Shown here: one piece after another, positions 18,883-28,236 of the stretch
How positions within the stretch are numbered: position 1 is the first letter of the stretch
Layout: every line of letters starts with the position of its first letter
Assembly: GCF_030317035.1 (NCBI RefSeq)
Contig: NZ_JASZYK010000003.1
Coordinates: 372,001 to 436,000, forward strand
DNA from: Variovorax sp. J22G73
GTDB lineage: Bacteria; Pseudomonadota; Gammaproteobacteria; Burkholderiales; Burkholderiaceae_C
Reading direction: 5' to 3'
Length of the DNA stretch: 64,000 bases
Notes under the pieces: generated by a model
Told to the model about the DNA's origin: nothing
The model's database searches: none
Seen by the model: the letters and a program-made list of their open reading frames with translations, nothing else
Made by a program: the position numbers and the translations under genes

Positions 18883-20594
18883 AGGCCGCCCAAGCCTCGA
18901 CAAACTGGCGCGACAACTGGCGCGACCTGCGCCTGGTGCTGCGCCCCTTTCTCGCCGCGCAGCCGCGCCCGCTGCTGCTGGGCTGCCTGCTCGCAGCCCT
19001 TACCGTGCTCACCGGAATGGCGCTGCTCGGCCTCTCGGGCTGGTTCATCACCGCGACCGCGCTGGCCGGCCTGCATGCGGCGACCGCCTTCACCTTCGAC
19101 GTGTTCATGCCCTCGGCCGGCATTCGGTTGCTGGCGCTCGGCCGCACGGCGTCGCGCTACGGCGAGCGGCTGGTGACGCACGACGCGACCTTCGCCGTGC
19201 TTGCCGCGCTGCGCGTGCGCCTGTTCCGCGGCTGGGCAAAGCCCGGGGCCGCGCGCGCGTTGCTGATGCAGCCCGCCCGGCTGTTGTTCCGCCTGACCTC
19301 GGACATCGACGCGCTCGAGTCGCTCTACCTGCGCCTGTTCGTGCCCGCCGCCGCCGCGCTGGGCGCCGCGCTGCTGGCGGGCGTGGTGCTCGGCTTCATG
19401 CATGTCGGCATGGGCGTGGCGCTGGCGCTCTGGCTGGTGGTCGTCGGCTGGGGCATCGCGTGGATCGTCGCAAGCCGTGCGCGCCGCCCCGCCGTGCAGC
19501 GCGCGCATGCCATCGAAGCATTGCGCGCACGCACCGTCGACCTCGTGGCGGGCCAGACCGACCTGGTGATGGCGGGCCGCATCGATGCACAGCGCGCGGC
19601 GCTGATGAACGCCGATGCGCAACTCGCCAAGGCCGACCTCGCGTTGAACAAGCTCGAGGCCGCGGCCGGCTTCGCCTACGGCAGCGCGGGCACGTTGACG
19701 CTGGTCGGCGTGCTGCTCGCCGTCGGCGCGCTGGTCGGCGAGGGCCTGATCGGCGTGCCGGCCGCCGCGCTGGCGCTGCTTGTGGCGCTCACGGCTACCG
19801 AACCTTTCGCGGCCTTGCGGCGCGGCGCGCTCGACGCGGGCCGCACCTGGCTCGCGGTACGCCGCCTTGCGCCGCGCATCGCCGGCGAAGAAGTGCAAGC
19901 CGAACCGCGCAACGAAGCCGCTGCCGCCCTGCGGCTGGAGCACGTGAGCTTCGCGCACGCCGGCAGCGCGACGCCGGTACTGCGCGACATCTCGCTGACG
20001 CTGGGCCTCGGCGAGCGCGTGGCGTTGATCGGCGCGAGCGGCGCGGGCAAGTCGACCTTGCTCGCCGCCATTGCTGGCGAGATCGCGCCGCAGCACGGCC
20101 TTGCGACTGCGCAGCCCGCCTGCCTGCTGACGCAACGCACCGAACTCTTCCAGGACAGCCTGCGCGACAACCTGCGACTCGCCAACCCCGCCGCCACCGA
20201 CGACCAGCTGTACGCCGCGCTACAAGCTGCAGGCCTCGAAGCCGATGTGCGCGCCATGTCCGCGGGCCTGGACACCCGCCTGGGCGAAGGTGGCCTCGGC
20301 CTTTCGGGCGGCCAATCGCGTCGCCTCGCGCTGGCCCGCCTGCTGCTGCGCCCCGTGCCGCTGTGGCTGCTCGACGAACCGACCGAGGCGCTCGACGCGG
20401 GCGTCGCGCACGACGTGCTGCAGCGCCTGGCGCGGCACGCCGGTTCGCGCACGGTGCTCATCGCCACGCACCTGCGCCGCGAGGCCGCGCTGGCCGACCG
20501 CCTGCTGTGCATGCGCCAGGGCCGCATCGTGGCCGACCTGCGCCGGGGCAGCGACGCCTTCGACACCGCATGGCGCAGCCTGCGCCCCGACTGA
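18879..20594 (+). CDS. cydC: thiol reductant ABC exporter, CydC subunit
   Basis: The 571-residue protein overlaps cydD through ATGA. It has a membrane domain (LGCLLAALTVLTGMALLGLSGWFITA is typical of CydC) and an ABC domain with GASGAGKST, LSGGQSRRLALARLLL and LWLLDEPTEALD. It forms a heterodimer with CydD in the inner membrane. It lies directly before cydA with a 43-bp gap, so exporter and oxidase are made together. In E. coli cydDC is a separate operon. Confidence 0.95.
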   Translation: MKAAQASTNWRDNWRDLRLVLRPFLAAQPRPLLLGCLLAALTVLTGMALLGLSGWFITATALAGLHAATAFTFDVFMPSAGIRLLALGRTASRYGERLVTHDATFAVLAALRVRLFRGWAKPGAARALLMQPARLLFRLTSDIDALESLYLRLFVPAAAALGAALLAGVVLGFMHVGMGVALALWLVVVGWGIAWIVASRARRPAVQRAHAIEALRARTVDLVAGQTDLVMAGRIDAQRAALMNADAQLAKADLALNKLEAAAGFAYGSAGTLTLVGVLLAVGALVGEGLIGVPAAALALLVALTATEPFAALRRGALDAGRTWLAVRRLAPRIAGEEVQAEPRNEAAAALRLEHVSFAHAGSATPVLRDISLTLGLGERVALIGASGAGKSTLLAAIAGEIAPQHGLATAQPACLLTQRTELFQDSLRDNLRLANPAATDDQLYAALQAAGLEADVRAMSAGLDTRLGEGGLGLSGGQSRRLALARLLLRPVPLWLLDEPTEALDAGVAHDVLQRLARHAGSRTVLIATHLRREAALADRLLCMRQGRIVADLRRGSDAFDTAWRSLRPD

Positions 20595-20637
20595 TTTCAG
20601 AGAACAAGAAAACAGGGAACACCAAAGGAAGAACCCC

Positions 20638-22281
20638 ATGGACCTCGACATCGTTGCGCTATCGCGCCTGCAGTTCGCCGTGACGGCGCTGTACCACTTC
20701 CTGTTCGTGCCGCTCACGCTCGGGCTCTCGATCATCCTCGCCATCATGGAGACGGTCTACGTGATGACCGGGCGCGTGATCTGGCGCGACATGACCAAGT
20801 TCTGGGGTGTGCTGTTCGGCATCAACTTCGCCATGGGCGTGGCCACCGGCATCGTGATGGAGTTCCAGTTCGGCATGAACTGGAGCTACTACAGCCACTA
20901 CGTCGGCGACATCTTCGGCGCGCCGCTGGCCATCGAAGGGCTCATGGCCTTCTTCATGGAAGCCACCTTCGTGGGCCTGTTCTTCTTCGGCTGGGACAAG
21001 CTCTCCAAGGTGGGCCACCTGACGGCGACGTGGGCGGTGGCCATCGGCTCGAACTTCTCGGCGCTGTGGATCCTCATTGCCAACGGCTGGATGCAGAACC
21101 CCGTGGGCGCTGCCTTCAACCCGCAGACCATGCGCATGGAAGTGACCGATTTCTTCGCGGTGCTGACCAACCCGGTGGCGCAGGCCAAGTTCGTGCACAC
21201 CGTGTCGGCCGGCTATGTGTGCGCCGCCGTGTTCGTGCTGGGTGTGTCGGCCTGGTACGTGCTCAAGGGCCGTCACCTGGAGCTGGCCAAGCGCTCGATG
21301 ACGGTGGCGGCCTCGTTTGGCCTGGCCGCCGCGCTGTCGGTGGCGGTGCTCGGCGACGAGAGCGGCTACCTCTCGGGCGAACACCAGAAGATGAAGCTCG
21401 CCGCCATCGAGGCCATGTGGGAGACGCAGCCCGCGCCCGCGGCCTTCACCGTCATCGGCTTTCCCGACCAGGAGGCGCGCGAGACGCACTACGCCATTCA
21501 CATTCCGGGCGTGATGGGCCTCATCGGCACGCGCTCGCTGGACACGGTGATGCCCGGCATCGACGAGCTCGTGAAGCGCGCCGAAGCCCGCATTCGAGAG
21601 GGCCTGAAGGCCTACGACGCGCTGCAGAAGATCCGCGAGGCCGGTGGCACCGGCAAGGTGACGCAGGGCGTGCGCGGCGACTTCGAAGACAACGGCATCA
21701 ACATGGGCTATGCGCTGCTGCTCAAGCGCTACGTGGACGACCCGCGCACCGCCACCGACGAGCAGATCACCAAGGCCGCATGGGACACCGTGCCGCAGGT
21801 GGCGCCGCTGTTCTGGCTGTTCCGCGTGATGGTGGGCATCGGCATGCTGCTGATCTTGCTGACGGGCACCTTCTTCGTGCTGTCGGCGCGCCGCAAGCTC
21901 GACAGCTACCGCTGGCTGCTGAAGCTCGCCGTGTTCGCGATTCCGCTGCCGTGGATCGCCATCGAGTCCGGCTGGCTGGTGGCCGAGTTCGGCCGCCAGC
22001 CCTGGGTGATCGAAGGCGTGCTGCCCACCGCGGTGGCCGTGTCGAACCTGGGCGTGAAGACGCTGCTGCTCACGCTCGCGGGCTTCATCGCCATCTACAC
22101 CGTGCTGCTCGTCATCGAGATGAAGCTGATGCTCAAGGCCATTCGCAAGGGCCCGCAGGCCGAGCATTCGCCCGACGAGGGCGACACGCTCTCGCACGTT
22201 CCGCCGGCCCACGCAGGCACAGGCACAGGTGCCAGCACCGCCTCGGCCGCCGCCCTTTCTTCCACCGGGAGCGCCGCATGA
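20638..22281 (+). CDS. cydA: cytochrome bd ubiquinol oxidase subunit I
   Basis: The 547-residue protein has the heme ligands of CydA: His20 in ALYHFLFVPLT, the His in KFVHTVSAGYV and the Met in FRVMVGIGM. The quinol-binding Q-loop is the long E. coli type (GEHQKMKLAAIEAMWETQPAPAAF and the following about 100 residues). Nine transmembrane helices and a Ser/Ala/Gly-rich tail follow. It oxidises quinol and reduces O2 with high affinity, without proton pumping. Its stop overlaps the cydB start (ATGA). Confidence 0.98.
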   Translation: MDLDIVALSRLQFAVTALYHFLFVPLTLGLSIILAIMETVYVMTGRVIWRDMTKFWGVLFGINFAMGVATGIVMEFQFGMNWSYYSHYVGDIFGAPLAIEGLMAFFMEATFVGLFFFGWDKLSKVGHLTATWAVAIGSNFSALWILIANGWMQNPVGAAFNPQTMRMEVTDFFAVLTNPVAQAKFVHTVSAGYVCAAVFVLGVSAWYVLKGRHLELAKRSMTVAASFGLAAALSVAVLGDESGYLSGEHQKMKLAAIEAMWETQPAPAAFTVIGFPDQEARETHYAIHIPGVMGLIGTRSLDTVMPGIDELVKRAEARIREGLKAYDALQKIREAGGTGKVTQGVRGDFEDNGINMGYALLLKRYVDDPRTATDEQITKAAWDTVPQVAPLFWLFRVMVGIGMLLILLTGTFFVLSARRKLDSYRWLLKLAVFAIPLPWIAIESGWLVAEFGRQPWVIEGVLPTAVAVSNLGVKTLLLTLAGFIAIYTVLLVIEMKLMLKAIRKGPQAEHSPDEGDTLSHVPPAHAGTGTGASTASAAALSSTGSAA

Positions 22282-23432
22282 TTCTCCACACACTCCTCGA
22301 CTACGACACCCTGCGCTTCATCTGGTGGCTGCTCATCGGCGTGCTGCTGGTGGGCTTCGCCGTGACCGACGGCTTCGACCTGGGCAGCGGCATGCTGCTG
22401 CCCTTCGCGGCGCGCGACGACATCGAGCGGCGCGTTGTCATCAACAGCGTGGGGCCGGTGTGGGAGGGCAACCAGGTCTGGCTGATCCTCGGGGGCGGCG
22501 CCATCTTCGCGGCGTGGCCGCAGCTGTACGCGGTGTCGTTCTCGGGCTTCTACCTGGCGATGTTCGTGATTCTTACGGCGCTCATCCTGCGGCCCGTGGC
22601 CTTCAAGTTCCGCAGCAAGCGCGAGTCCGCGCAGTGGCGCGCGCGCTGGGACTGGGTGCTGTTCTTCAGCGGCTTCGTGCCCGCGCTGATCTGCGGCGTG
22701 GCCGTGGGCAACGTGCTGCAGGGCGTGCCGTTTCGCTTCAACGCCGACATGCACATCTTCTACGACGGCGGCTTCTTCGGCCTGCTGAACCCCTTCGCCA
22801 TCCTGTGCGGGCTGGTGTCGGTCGCCATGCTCGTCATGCACGGCGCGGCCTGGCTGCTGCTGAAGACGCAGGGTGCGGTGGCCGAGCGTGCGCGCACCTA
22901 CGGCATGGTCGCGGCGGTGCTCACCATCGCGCTGTATGCGCTGGCGGGCGTGCTGCTGGCCTCGAGCATCGGCGGCTACCGCATCAGCAGCGTGGTCGAC
23001 ACGGTGGGGCCGTCGAACCCGATGCTGAAGACCGTCGAGCTGCACGCCGGCGCATGGACCGCCAACTACGCCGCCCACCCCTGGACGCTGGCCGCGCCCG
23101 CGCTCGGCTTCGTCGGTGCGCTGGGTGCGTTGCTGGGCCTGGTGCTGCGCCGCCCGGTGCTGGCGCTGCTGACCGCGGCGCTGGGCATCGCCGGCATCAT
23201 CCTGAGCGTGGGCGCGTCGATGTTCCCGTTCATCCTGCCGTCGTCGATCGACCCGCGCGCCAGCCTCACGGTGTGGGACTCGTCGTCGAGCCACCTCACG
23301 CTGTTCATCATGCTGGTGGTCACGGCGTTCTTCATTCCCATCATCGTGGCCTACACCAGCTGGGTCTACCACGTGCTGTGGGGCAAGGTCGACGAACAGG
23401 CGATCCGCGACGAGAGCGGACACGCCTACTGA
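22278..23432 (+). CDS. cydB: cytochrome bd ubiquinol oxidase subunit II
   Basis: The 384-residue integral membrane protein has the CydB N-terminus (TLRFIWWLLIGVLLVGFAVTDGFDLG) and GPVWEGNQVWLILGGGAIFAAWP, both hallmarks of the family. Eight or so helices end in a short hydrophilic tail. It stabilises the heme-bearing CydA and lines the oxygen or proton channel. The start overlaps the cydA stop, and cydX follows after 16 bp. Confidence 0.98.
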   Translation: MILHTLLDYDTLRFIWWLLIGVLLVGFAVTDGFDLGSGMLLPFAARDDIERRVVINSVGPVWEGNQVWLILGGGAIFAAWPQLYAVSFSGFYLAMFVILTALILRPVAFKFRSKRESAQWRARWDWVLFFSGFVPALICGVAVGNVLQGVPFRFNADMHIFYDGGFFGLLNPFAILCGLVSVAMLVMHGAAWLLLKTQGAVAERARTYGMVAAVLTIALYALAGVLLASSIGGYRISSVVDTVGPSNPMLKTVELHAGAWTANYAAHPWTLAAPALGFVGALGALLGLVLRRPVLALLTAALGIAGIILSVGASMFPFILPSSIDPRASLTVWDSSSSHLTLFIMLVVTAFFIPIIVAYTSWVYHVLWGKVDEQAIRDESGHAY

Positions 23433-23448
23433 ACCGGAGGAAAAAAAG

Positions 23449-23598
23449 ATGTGGTACTTCGCCTGGATCCTCGGCCTGCCGCTGGCAGCCGCATTCGCCG
23501 TGCTCAACGCCATGTGGTACGAGCTGATGGACGACGACGCCGTTCGCAAGGCCAAGCTCGAGACGCCCGAGCCCGCGGGAGGGCAGGAGCGGCTCTGA
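23449..23598 (+). CDS. cydX: cytochrome bd oxidase small subunit CydX/CbdX
   Basis: The 49-residue protein begins MWYFAWILGLPLAAAFAVLN, almost the same as the opening of E. coli CydX (MWYFAWILG), with one transmembrane helix and an acidic C-terminal stretch. A strong GGAGG Shine-Dalgarno sequence precedes the ATG. CydX is needed for stability and activity of CydAB. It closes the cydDCABX operon. Confidence 0.95.
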   Translation: MWYFAWILGLPLAAAFAVLNAMWYELMDDDAVRKAKLETPEPAGGQERL

Positions 23599-23641
23599 GC
23601 CTGCAGGAGCCCTTTCGGGGGCCCTCTCAAGGCTCTTTCAA

Positions 23642-23673
23642 CTCGCTCTCAGGGCTCGCTCTCAGGGTTTTTT
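23642..23673. repeat. 13-bp exact tandem duplication at the end of the GbsR-type gene
   Basis: CTCGCTCTCAGGG occurs twice in direct succession (23642-23654 and 23655-23667), followed by TTTTTT. The second copy contains the stop codon of the leftward regulator gene, so the duplication may have created the present end of that gene. It lies between two convergent genes. Confidence 0.75.
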
Positions 23674-24237
23674 CTTCGACGCTCCGCCGCCCGTGATGCG
23701 GTCCTTCAGCGTCAGCACCTTCGTCACGGTCGCGCCCATGCCCATGAGCTTCATGGCCGTTTCGGGCGCGAGCCGCTGCACGTCGTCGAACCATGTCATC
23801 AGCCGGTCGATCAGGTCGTGCATCTCGCGCATGCGCTCCTGCGCATGGCGCTCGGCGTCGCTGGTCGGAGACTCCAGCAGCGCGTTGCGCAGCATCGACA
23901 GCGTGGGCTCGATCTCGCGGCGGCGGCGCTCCTCGGCCAGCACGCGAAAGATTTCCCACACGTCCGAAGGCGCCTCGAAATACTCGCGCCGGTCGCCCGC
24001 GTGGTGGCGCAGGTGCACCAGGCGCCAGGCCTGCAGCTCCTTCAGGCCCATGCTGACGTTGGAGCGCGAGAACTCCAGCAGCTCGGCGATCTCGTCGGCA
24101 TTGAGCGCGCGCTGCGACAGGTAGAGCAGCGCATAGATCTGCCCGACGGTGCGGTTGATGCCCCACTTGCTGCCCATCTCGCCGAAATGGGCGACGAACT
24201 GGCGGTTGAGGGGAGGAAGGTCGGTGGAAGAAGCCAT
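23662..24237 (-). CDS. GbsR/MarR family transcriptional regulator
   Basis: The 191-residue protein starts MASSTDLPPLNRQFVAHFGEMGSKWGINRTVGQIYALLYLS, the N-terminal pattern of the GbsR/OpuAR branch of winged-helix regulators. The HTH is in LNADEIAELLEFSRSNVSMGLKELQ. The C-terminal half is helical and may dimerise. It converges on cydX. A box similar to one in the cyd leader lies 37 bp upstream, so it may control both itself and the cyd operon. No ribosome site of note is visible before the ATG. Confidence 0.85.
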   Translation of the reverse strand: MASSTDLPPLNRQFVAHFGEMGSKWGINRTVGQIYALLYLSQRALNADEIAELLEFSRSNVSMGLKELQAWRLVHLRHHAGDRREYFEAPSDVWEIFRVLAEERRRREIEPTLSMLRNALLESPTSDAERHAQERMREMHDLIDRLMTWFDDVQRLAPETAMKLMGMGATVTKVLTLKDRITGGGASKKKP

Positions 24238-24273
24238 GCGCCGAATTGTCGCGCGGATGGCTGTAATTCCGGA

Positions 24274-24285
24274 AAGTTCTGAAAA
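24274..24285 (-). promoter_or_regulatory. candidate operator shared with the cyd leader
   Basis: The + strand reads AAGTTCTGAAAA, ten of twelve bases identical to AATTACTGAAAA at 17158-17169 in the cydD leader. Just beside it is GTAATTCCGGAAA, with the palindrome TTCCGGAA. The cyd leader also has GTAATT next to its box. It sits in the 49-bp gap between the AraC gene stop and the regulator start. Confidence 0.45.
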
Positions 24286-24286
24286 C

Positions 24287-25312
24287 TCAGCCCGGCGGCA
24301 TGCGCCGCCGGTACGACCCCGGTGCGCCGCCCGTCCAGGCCTTGAAGGCCCGCTGGAAGGCCGCGCTGTCGGCAAAGCCCAGCTCTTCGGCCAGCACCGC
24401 GAGCGGCACCGTGCTGGTGTTCAGCCGCACGATGGCCAGGTCGCGCCGCAGCTGGTCCTTCAGCGACTGGAACGAGGTGCCCTCCGTGGCCAGGTGCCGC
24501 TGCAGCGTGCTGACCGACATGTGCAGCACGTCGGCCGTGGTCGCCAGGTCGGCCCAGGCGGGGCGGTGCTGCTGCAGCACCGCGCGCACCCGCGCGCTCA
24601 CGGCCTGCTCGGCCATGCGCGGCAGGATCACGTTGGCCGGCGAGGCCGCCAGGAAGGCCTGCATCTCCTGCGCGTCGCGGTGCACCGGCGTGTCGAGCGC
24701 GCTGGCGTCGAACCACACGGCTGACAGCGGCTGGCCGAACTGCAGCGGCCCGGGGAACACCTTGGCGTAGCCGTCGGCATAGGGCGGCAACTCGAAGCCG
24801 AAGTCGAAGCGGCGCGCCACCAGCCGTCCGCCGTGCAGCCATGCCGACAGGCGCCAGTACACGCGCAGCATCAGCTCGTGAAGAAAGTTCTGGTAGGTGG
24901 CGGGCGGGTGGTTCAGCTGCAGCCCGAAACCCGCCAGCGGCCCTTCGCGCAGCAGCACCAGCGACAGGTCGTCCTGCAGCAGCCCGAAGGTGTGGGCCAC
25001 GCGGCGCAGCGCCACCTCGAAGGTGCGCGCGCCCAGCGTGGAGCGCGTCATCAGCGCGAAGCTGCCGCAGCGCAGCCGCCGCGTGAGAAAGCCCAGCGCC
25101 TCGTCGTCCATGCGCTGGATCAGCAGCGCGAACAGCGCCACGTACTGCTCGGCCGTGATTCGCGCGCCCACCTCGTGCAGCAGCGCGGGCGCGATGCCCG
25201 CGTCTTCCAGCGCGGTGTCCACGCACACCGCCGCCTCGGCGCCGCGCGCGCGCACGCCCGAGAGCATGCCCTGCACGAAGGCAATCGGAATGGTGACGGG
25301 CGGTTGCAGCAT
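24287..25312 (-). CDS. AraC family transcriptional regulator
   Basis: The 341-residue protein has an N-terminal arabinose-binding-like domain (ALEDAGIAPALLHEVGARITAEQYVALFALLIQ) and a C-terminal AraC HTH (TTADVLHMSVSTLQRHLATEGTSFQSLKD, then LAEELGFADSAAFQRAFKAWTGGAPGSYRR). This architecture resembles OruR/ArgR-like regulators of catabolic genes. It is divergent from the acyl-CoA ligase operon with 111 bp between, so it probably activates that operon with a pathway intermediate as effector. Confidence 0.92.
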   Translation of the reverse strand: MLQPPVTIPIAFVQGMLSGVRARGAEAAVCVDTALEDAGIAPALLHEVGARITAEQYVALFALLIQRMDDEALGFLTRRLRCGSFALMTRSTLGARTFEVALRRVAHTFGLLQDDLSLVLLREGPLAGFGLQLNHPPATYQNFLHELMLRVYWRLSAWLHGGRLVARRFDFGFELPPYADGYAKVFPGPLQFGQPLSAVWFDASALDTPVHRDAQEMQAFLAASPANVILPRMAEQAVSARVRAVLQQHRPAWADLATTADVLHMSVSTLQRHLATEGTSFQSLKDQLRRDLAIVRLNTSTVPLAVLAEELGFADSAAFQRAFKAWTGGAPGSYRRRMPPG

Positions 25313-25423
25313 GTGTCGGCGGATTGACCTTTTCTGCCATGCGATCGAAGCGAAGTGCAATCGCCGGGCGGTGGCCGGTTTTCTACCATGCGACGGCACA
25401 AGAACGAGATGGAGACAAACACC

Positions 25424-26983
25424 ATGTACATGACCCAGGGCCTTCACCGGGCCGTCCAGCAGCGCCCCGATGCCATTGCCGTGCGCTTCGCCGGCCGATC
25501 GCGCACCTTTCGCGACCTTGCCGGGCGTGTCGAGCGCCTGGCGGGCGCGTTGCAGCGGCTCGGCATGCAGGCCGGCGACCGCGTCGCCATGCTGTCGCTC
25601 AACTCCGACCGCTATCTGGAGTACCAGATGGCCGTGCCCTGGGGCGGGGGCGTGCTCAACCCCTGCAACATCCGCTGGTCGCCCGCGGAAATCCTCTACT
25701 CGCTGGAAGACTCGGGCTCCAGCATCCTGCTGGTCGACGAGACCTTCCGCGCCGTGGTCGAGCAGATGCGCGGCCAGTCGAAGAGCCTGCGCGAAGTGGT
25801 GTACTGCGGCGACGGCGCGGTGCCCGCCGGCATGCACGGCTACGAAGGGCTGATCGACAACGCCGAGCCGGTGCCCGATGCGGTGCGCCGCGGCGAAGAT
25901 TTGGCCGGCATCTTCTACACCGGCGGCACCACGGGTTTTCCCAAGGGCGTGATGCTCAGCCACACCAACATCTGCAGCTCGGCGCTCGCCGCGCAGGCAG
26001 AGGGCCTGGCGGCGCCCGGCGGCTGCTACCTGCACGCCGCGCCCATGTTCCACCTGGCCGACATGGGGCTGGCCACGCCGCACTGGTTCGTGGGCAACAC
26101 GCACGCCGTCATTCCGATGTTCACGCCTGAGGGCGTGCTCGACGCCATCGAGCGCGACCGCGTGACCAGCCTGCTGCTGGTGCCCACCATGATCCAGATG
26201 CTGGTCGACCATCCCGCCATGCGCAAGCCGCGCGACCTGAGCAGCCTGAAGAACATCACCTACGGTGCGTCGCCCATTTCGGAGGCGGTGCTCAGCCGCG
26301 CCATGGACGCCTTCCCCGGCGTCGCCTTTGCGCAGGCCTACGGCATGACGGAGCTGTCGCCCATCGCCACGCTGCTGCCCGCGTTCTTCCACACGGCCGA
26401 AGGCCGCAAGGCCGGCAAGCTGCGCTCGGCAGGGCGCGCCAGCGTATGCATGGAAGTGCGCGTGGTCGATGTCGAGGGCGCCGAGGTGCCGCGCGGCACC
26501 GTGGGCGAGGTGGCCGTGCGCGGCCCCAACACCATGCAGGGCTACTGGAACAAGCCCGAGCAAACGGCCGCCGCGCTGCGCGACGGCTGGATGCACACCG
26601 GCGACGGCGCCTACATGGACGACGACGGCTTCATCTTCGTGGTCGACCGCATGAAGGACATGATCATCAGCGGCGGCGAGAACGTGTACTCCGCCGAGGT
26701 CGAGAACGCCATCAACCAGCACCCGGCGGTGGCCGCCTGCGCCGTCATCGGCATCCCGAGCGACGCGTGGGGCGAGGCGGTGCATGCGGTGCTGGTGCTG
26801 AAGCCGGGGCAGGGCGTGCAGCCCGAGGAACTCATCGCGCACTGCAAGACGCTGATCGCCAACTACAAGTGCCCGCGCAGCGTGGCCGTGGTCGACGCGC
26901 TGCCGCTGTCGGGCGCGGGCAAGGTGCTGAAGACCAAGCTGCGCGAGCCCTTCTGGCAAGACCGCCAGCGCAGCGTGGCCTGA
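25424..26983 (+). CDS. long-chain or aromatic acyl-CoA synthetase (AMP-binding)
   Basis: The 519-residue protein has the AMP-binding P-loop in FYTGGTTGFPKGVMLSH, the YGMTELSP motif, the hinge TGDGAYMDDDGFIFVVDR and the terminal Lys in PLSGAGKVLKTKLRE. It activates a carboxylic acid to its CoA thioester using ATP. The start at 25424 is preceded by GGAG. It is the first gene of a seven-enzyme-scale catabolic operon and so probably performs its entry step. The acid itself is not identifiable. Confidence 0.93.
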   Translation: MYMTQGLHRAVQQRPDAIAVRFAGRSRTFRDLAGRVERLAGALQRLGMQAGDRVAMLSLNSDRYLEYQMAVPWGGGVLNPCNIRWSPAEILYSLEDSGSSILLVDETFRAVVEQMRGQSKSLREVVYCGDGAVPAGMHGYEGLIDNAEPVPDAVRRGEDLAGIFYTGGTTGFPKGVMLSHTNICSSALAAQAEGLAAPGGCYLHAAPMFHLADMGLATPHWFVGNTHAVIPMFTPEGVLDAIERDRVTSLLLVPTMIQMLVDHPAMRKPRDLSSLKNITYGASPISEAVLSRAMDAFPGVAFAQAYGMTELSPIATLLPAFFHTAEGRKAGKLRSAGRASVCMEVRVVDVEGAEVPRGTVGEVAVRGPNTMQGYWNKPEQTAAALRDGWMHTGDGAYMDDDGFIFVVDRMKDMIISGGENVYSAEVENAINQHPAVAACAVIGIPSDAWGEAVHAVLVLKPGQGVQPEELIAHCKTLIANYKCPRSVAVVDALPLSGAGKVLKTKLREPFWQDRQRSVA

Positions 26984-27041
26984 GCCACTCCATTCACTCT
27001 TTCATCCGCTCTTTCATCCCTCACCTTCAGGAGCCATTCTC

Positions 27042-28226
27042 ATGAGTCAAGACGTCTACGTGGTCGGGGTCGGCATGATCCCGTTCACCAAGCCGGGCGC
27101 CAACCAGCCCTACCCGCAAATGGCCAGCCACGCCACCAACGCCGCGCTGAACGACGCCGGCATCGGCTACGAGCTGGTGCAGCAGGCCTACGTGGGCTAC
27201 GTATACGGCGACTCCACTGCCGGCCAGCGCGCGCTGTACGAGGTGGGCATGACCGGTATTCCGGTCGTCAACGTCAACAACAACTGCTCCACCGGTTCCA
27301 CCGCGCTGTTCCTCGCGCGCCAGGCCGTGGCCAGCGGCGCGGCCGACTGCGTGCTGGCGCTGGGCTTCGAGCACATGAGCCCCGGCGCGCTGGGCGCGGT
27401 GTTCAACGACCGCCCGAGCCCGTTCGACCAGTTCGAGCACATCACCGACGAGCTGGTCGGCAACGAGCAGGTGCCGCTGGCGCTGCGCTACTTCGGCGGC
27501 GCCGGGCTGGCGCACATGCAGCAGTACGGCACGCAGATGTCCACCTTCGCGAAGATCCGCGCCAAGGCCAGTCGCCATGCGTCGAACAACCCGGTGGCGC
27601 TGTTCCGCACCGTGGTCACCGAAGACGAGGTCATGGCCGCGCCCGTCATGTGGCCCGGCGTGATGACGCGGCTCATGGCCTGCCCGCCCACCTGCGGCGC
27701 CGCCGCGGCCATCGTGTGCTCGCCGCGCTTCGCGGAACGCCACGGCCTGGACCGCAGCGTGCGCATCAAGGCCCAGGCCATGACCACCGACCGCCCCATC
27801 ACCTTCGAGAGCCGCGACATGCGCGAGGTGGTCGGCTTCAGCATGGCGCAGGAGGCCGCGCAGAAGGTGTACGACGCGGCCGGCGTGGGCCCGCAAGACG
27901 TCGACGTGGTCGAGCTGCACGACTGCTTCGCGCACAACGAGCTGCTCAGCTACGAGGCGCTGGGCCTGTGCCCGGTGGGCGGCGCGGAAAAGTTCGTGGT
28001 CGACGGCGACAACACCTACGGCGGCAAGGTGGTGACCAACCCCTCGGGCGGGCTGCTGTCGAAGGGGCATCCGCTGGGCGCCACCGGGCTGGCGCAGTGC
28101 ACCGAGCTGGTCCAGCAACTGCGCGGCACGGCGGACAAGCGCCAGGTCGAGGGCGCGCGGCTGGCGCTGCAGCACAACCTCGGCCTCGGCGGTGCGTGCG
28201 TGGTCACGCTGTACGAACGCGTGTAA
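27042..28226 (+). CDS. SCPx-type thiolase / lipid-transfer protein-like acyltransferase
   Basis: The 394-residue protein has the nucleophile Cys in NNNCSTGSTALF, the HDCFAHNE motif and the C-terminal GGLLSKGHPLGATGLAQ. This places it in the SCP2/Ltp thiolase branch, which includes steroid side-chain thiolases and retro-aldolases. No DUF35 OB-fold partner gene is nearby, unlike many Ltp2 aldolases. It probably performs the terminal C-C cleavage of the pathway. CAGGAG precedes the start. Confidence 0.9.
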   Translation: MSQDVYVVGVGMIPFTKPGANQPYPQMASHATNAALNDAGIGYELVQQAYVGYVYGDSTAGQRALYEVGMTGIPVVNVNNNCSTGSTALFLARQAVASGAADCVLALGFEHMSPGALGAVFNDRPSPFDQFEHITDELVGNEQVPLALRYFGGAGLAHMQQYGTQMSTFAKIRAKASRHASNNPVALFRTVVTEDEVMAAPVMWPGVMTRLMACPPTCGAAAAIVCSPRFAERHGLDRSVRIKAQAMTTDRPITFESRDMREVVGFSMAQEAAQKVYDAAGVGPQDVDVVELHDCFAHNELLSYEALGLCPVGGAEKFVVDGDNTYGGKVVTNPSGGLLSKGHPLGATGLAQCTELVQQLRGTADKRQVEGARLALQHNLGLGGACVVTLYERV

Positions 28227-28236
28227 GGACAACACG

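Noticed and set aside
24287..26959. A leftward frame of 890 codons over the AraC gene and beyond
   Set aside because: Only the last 341 codons are the AraC regulator; the upstream part is antisense to the acyl-CoA ligase.
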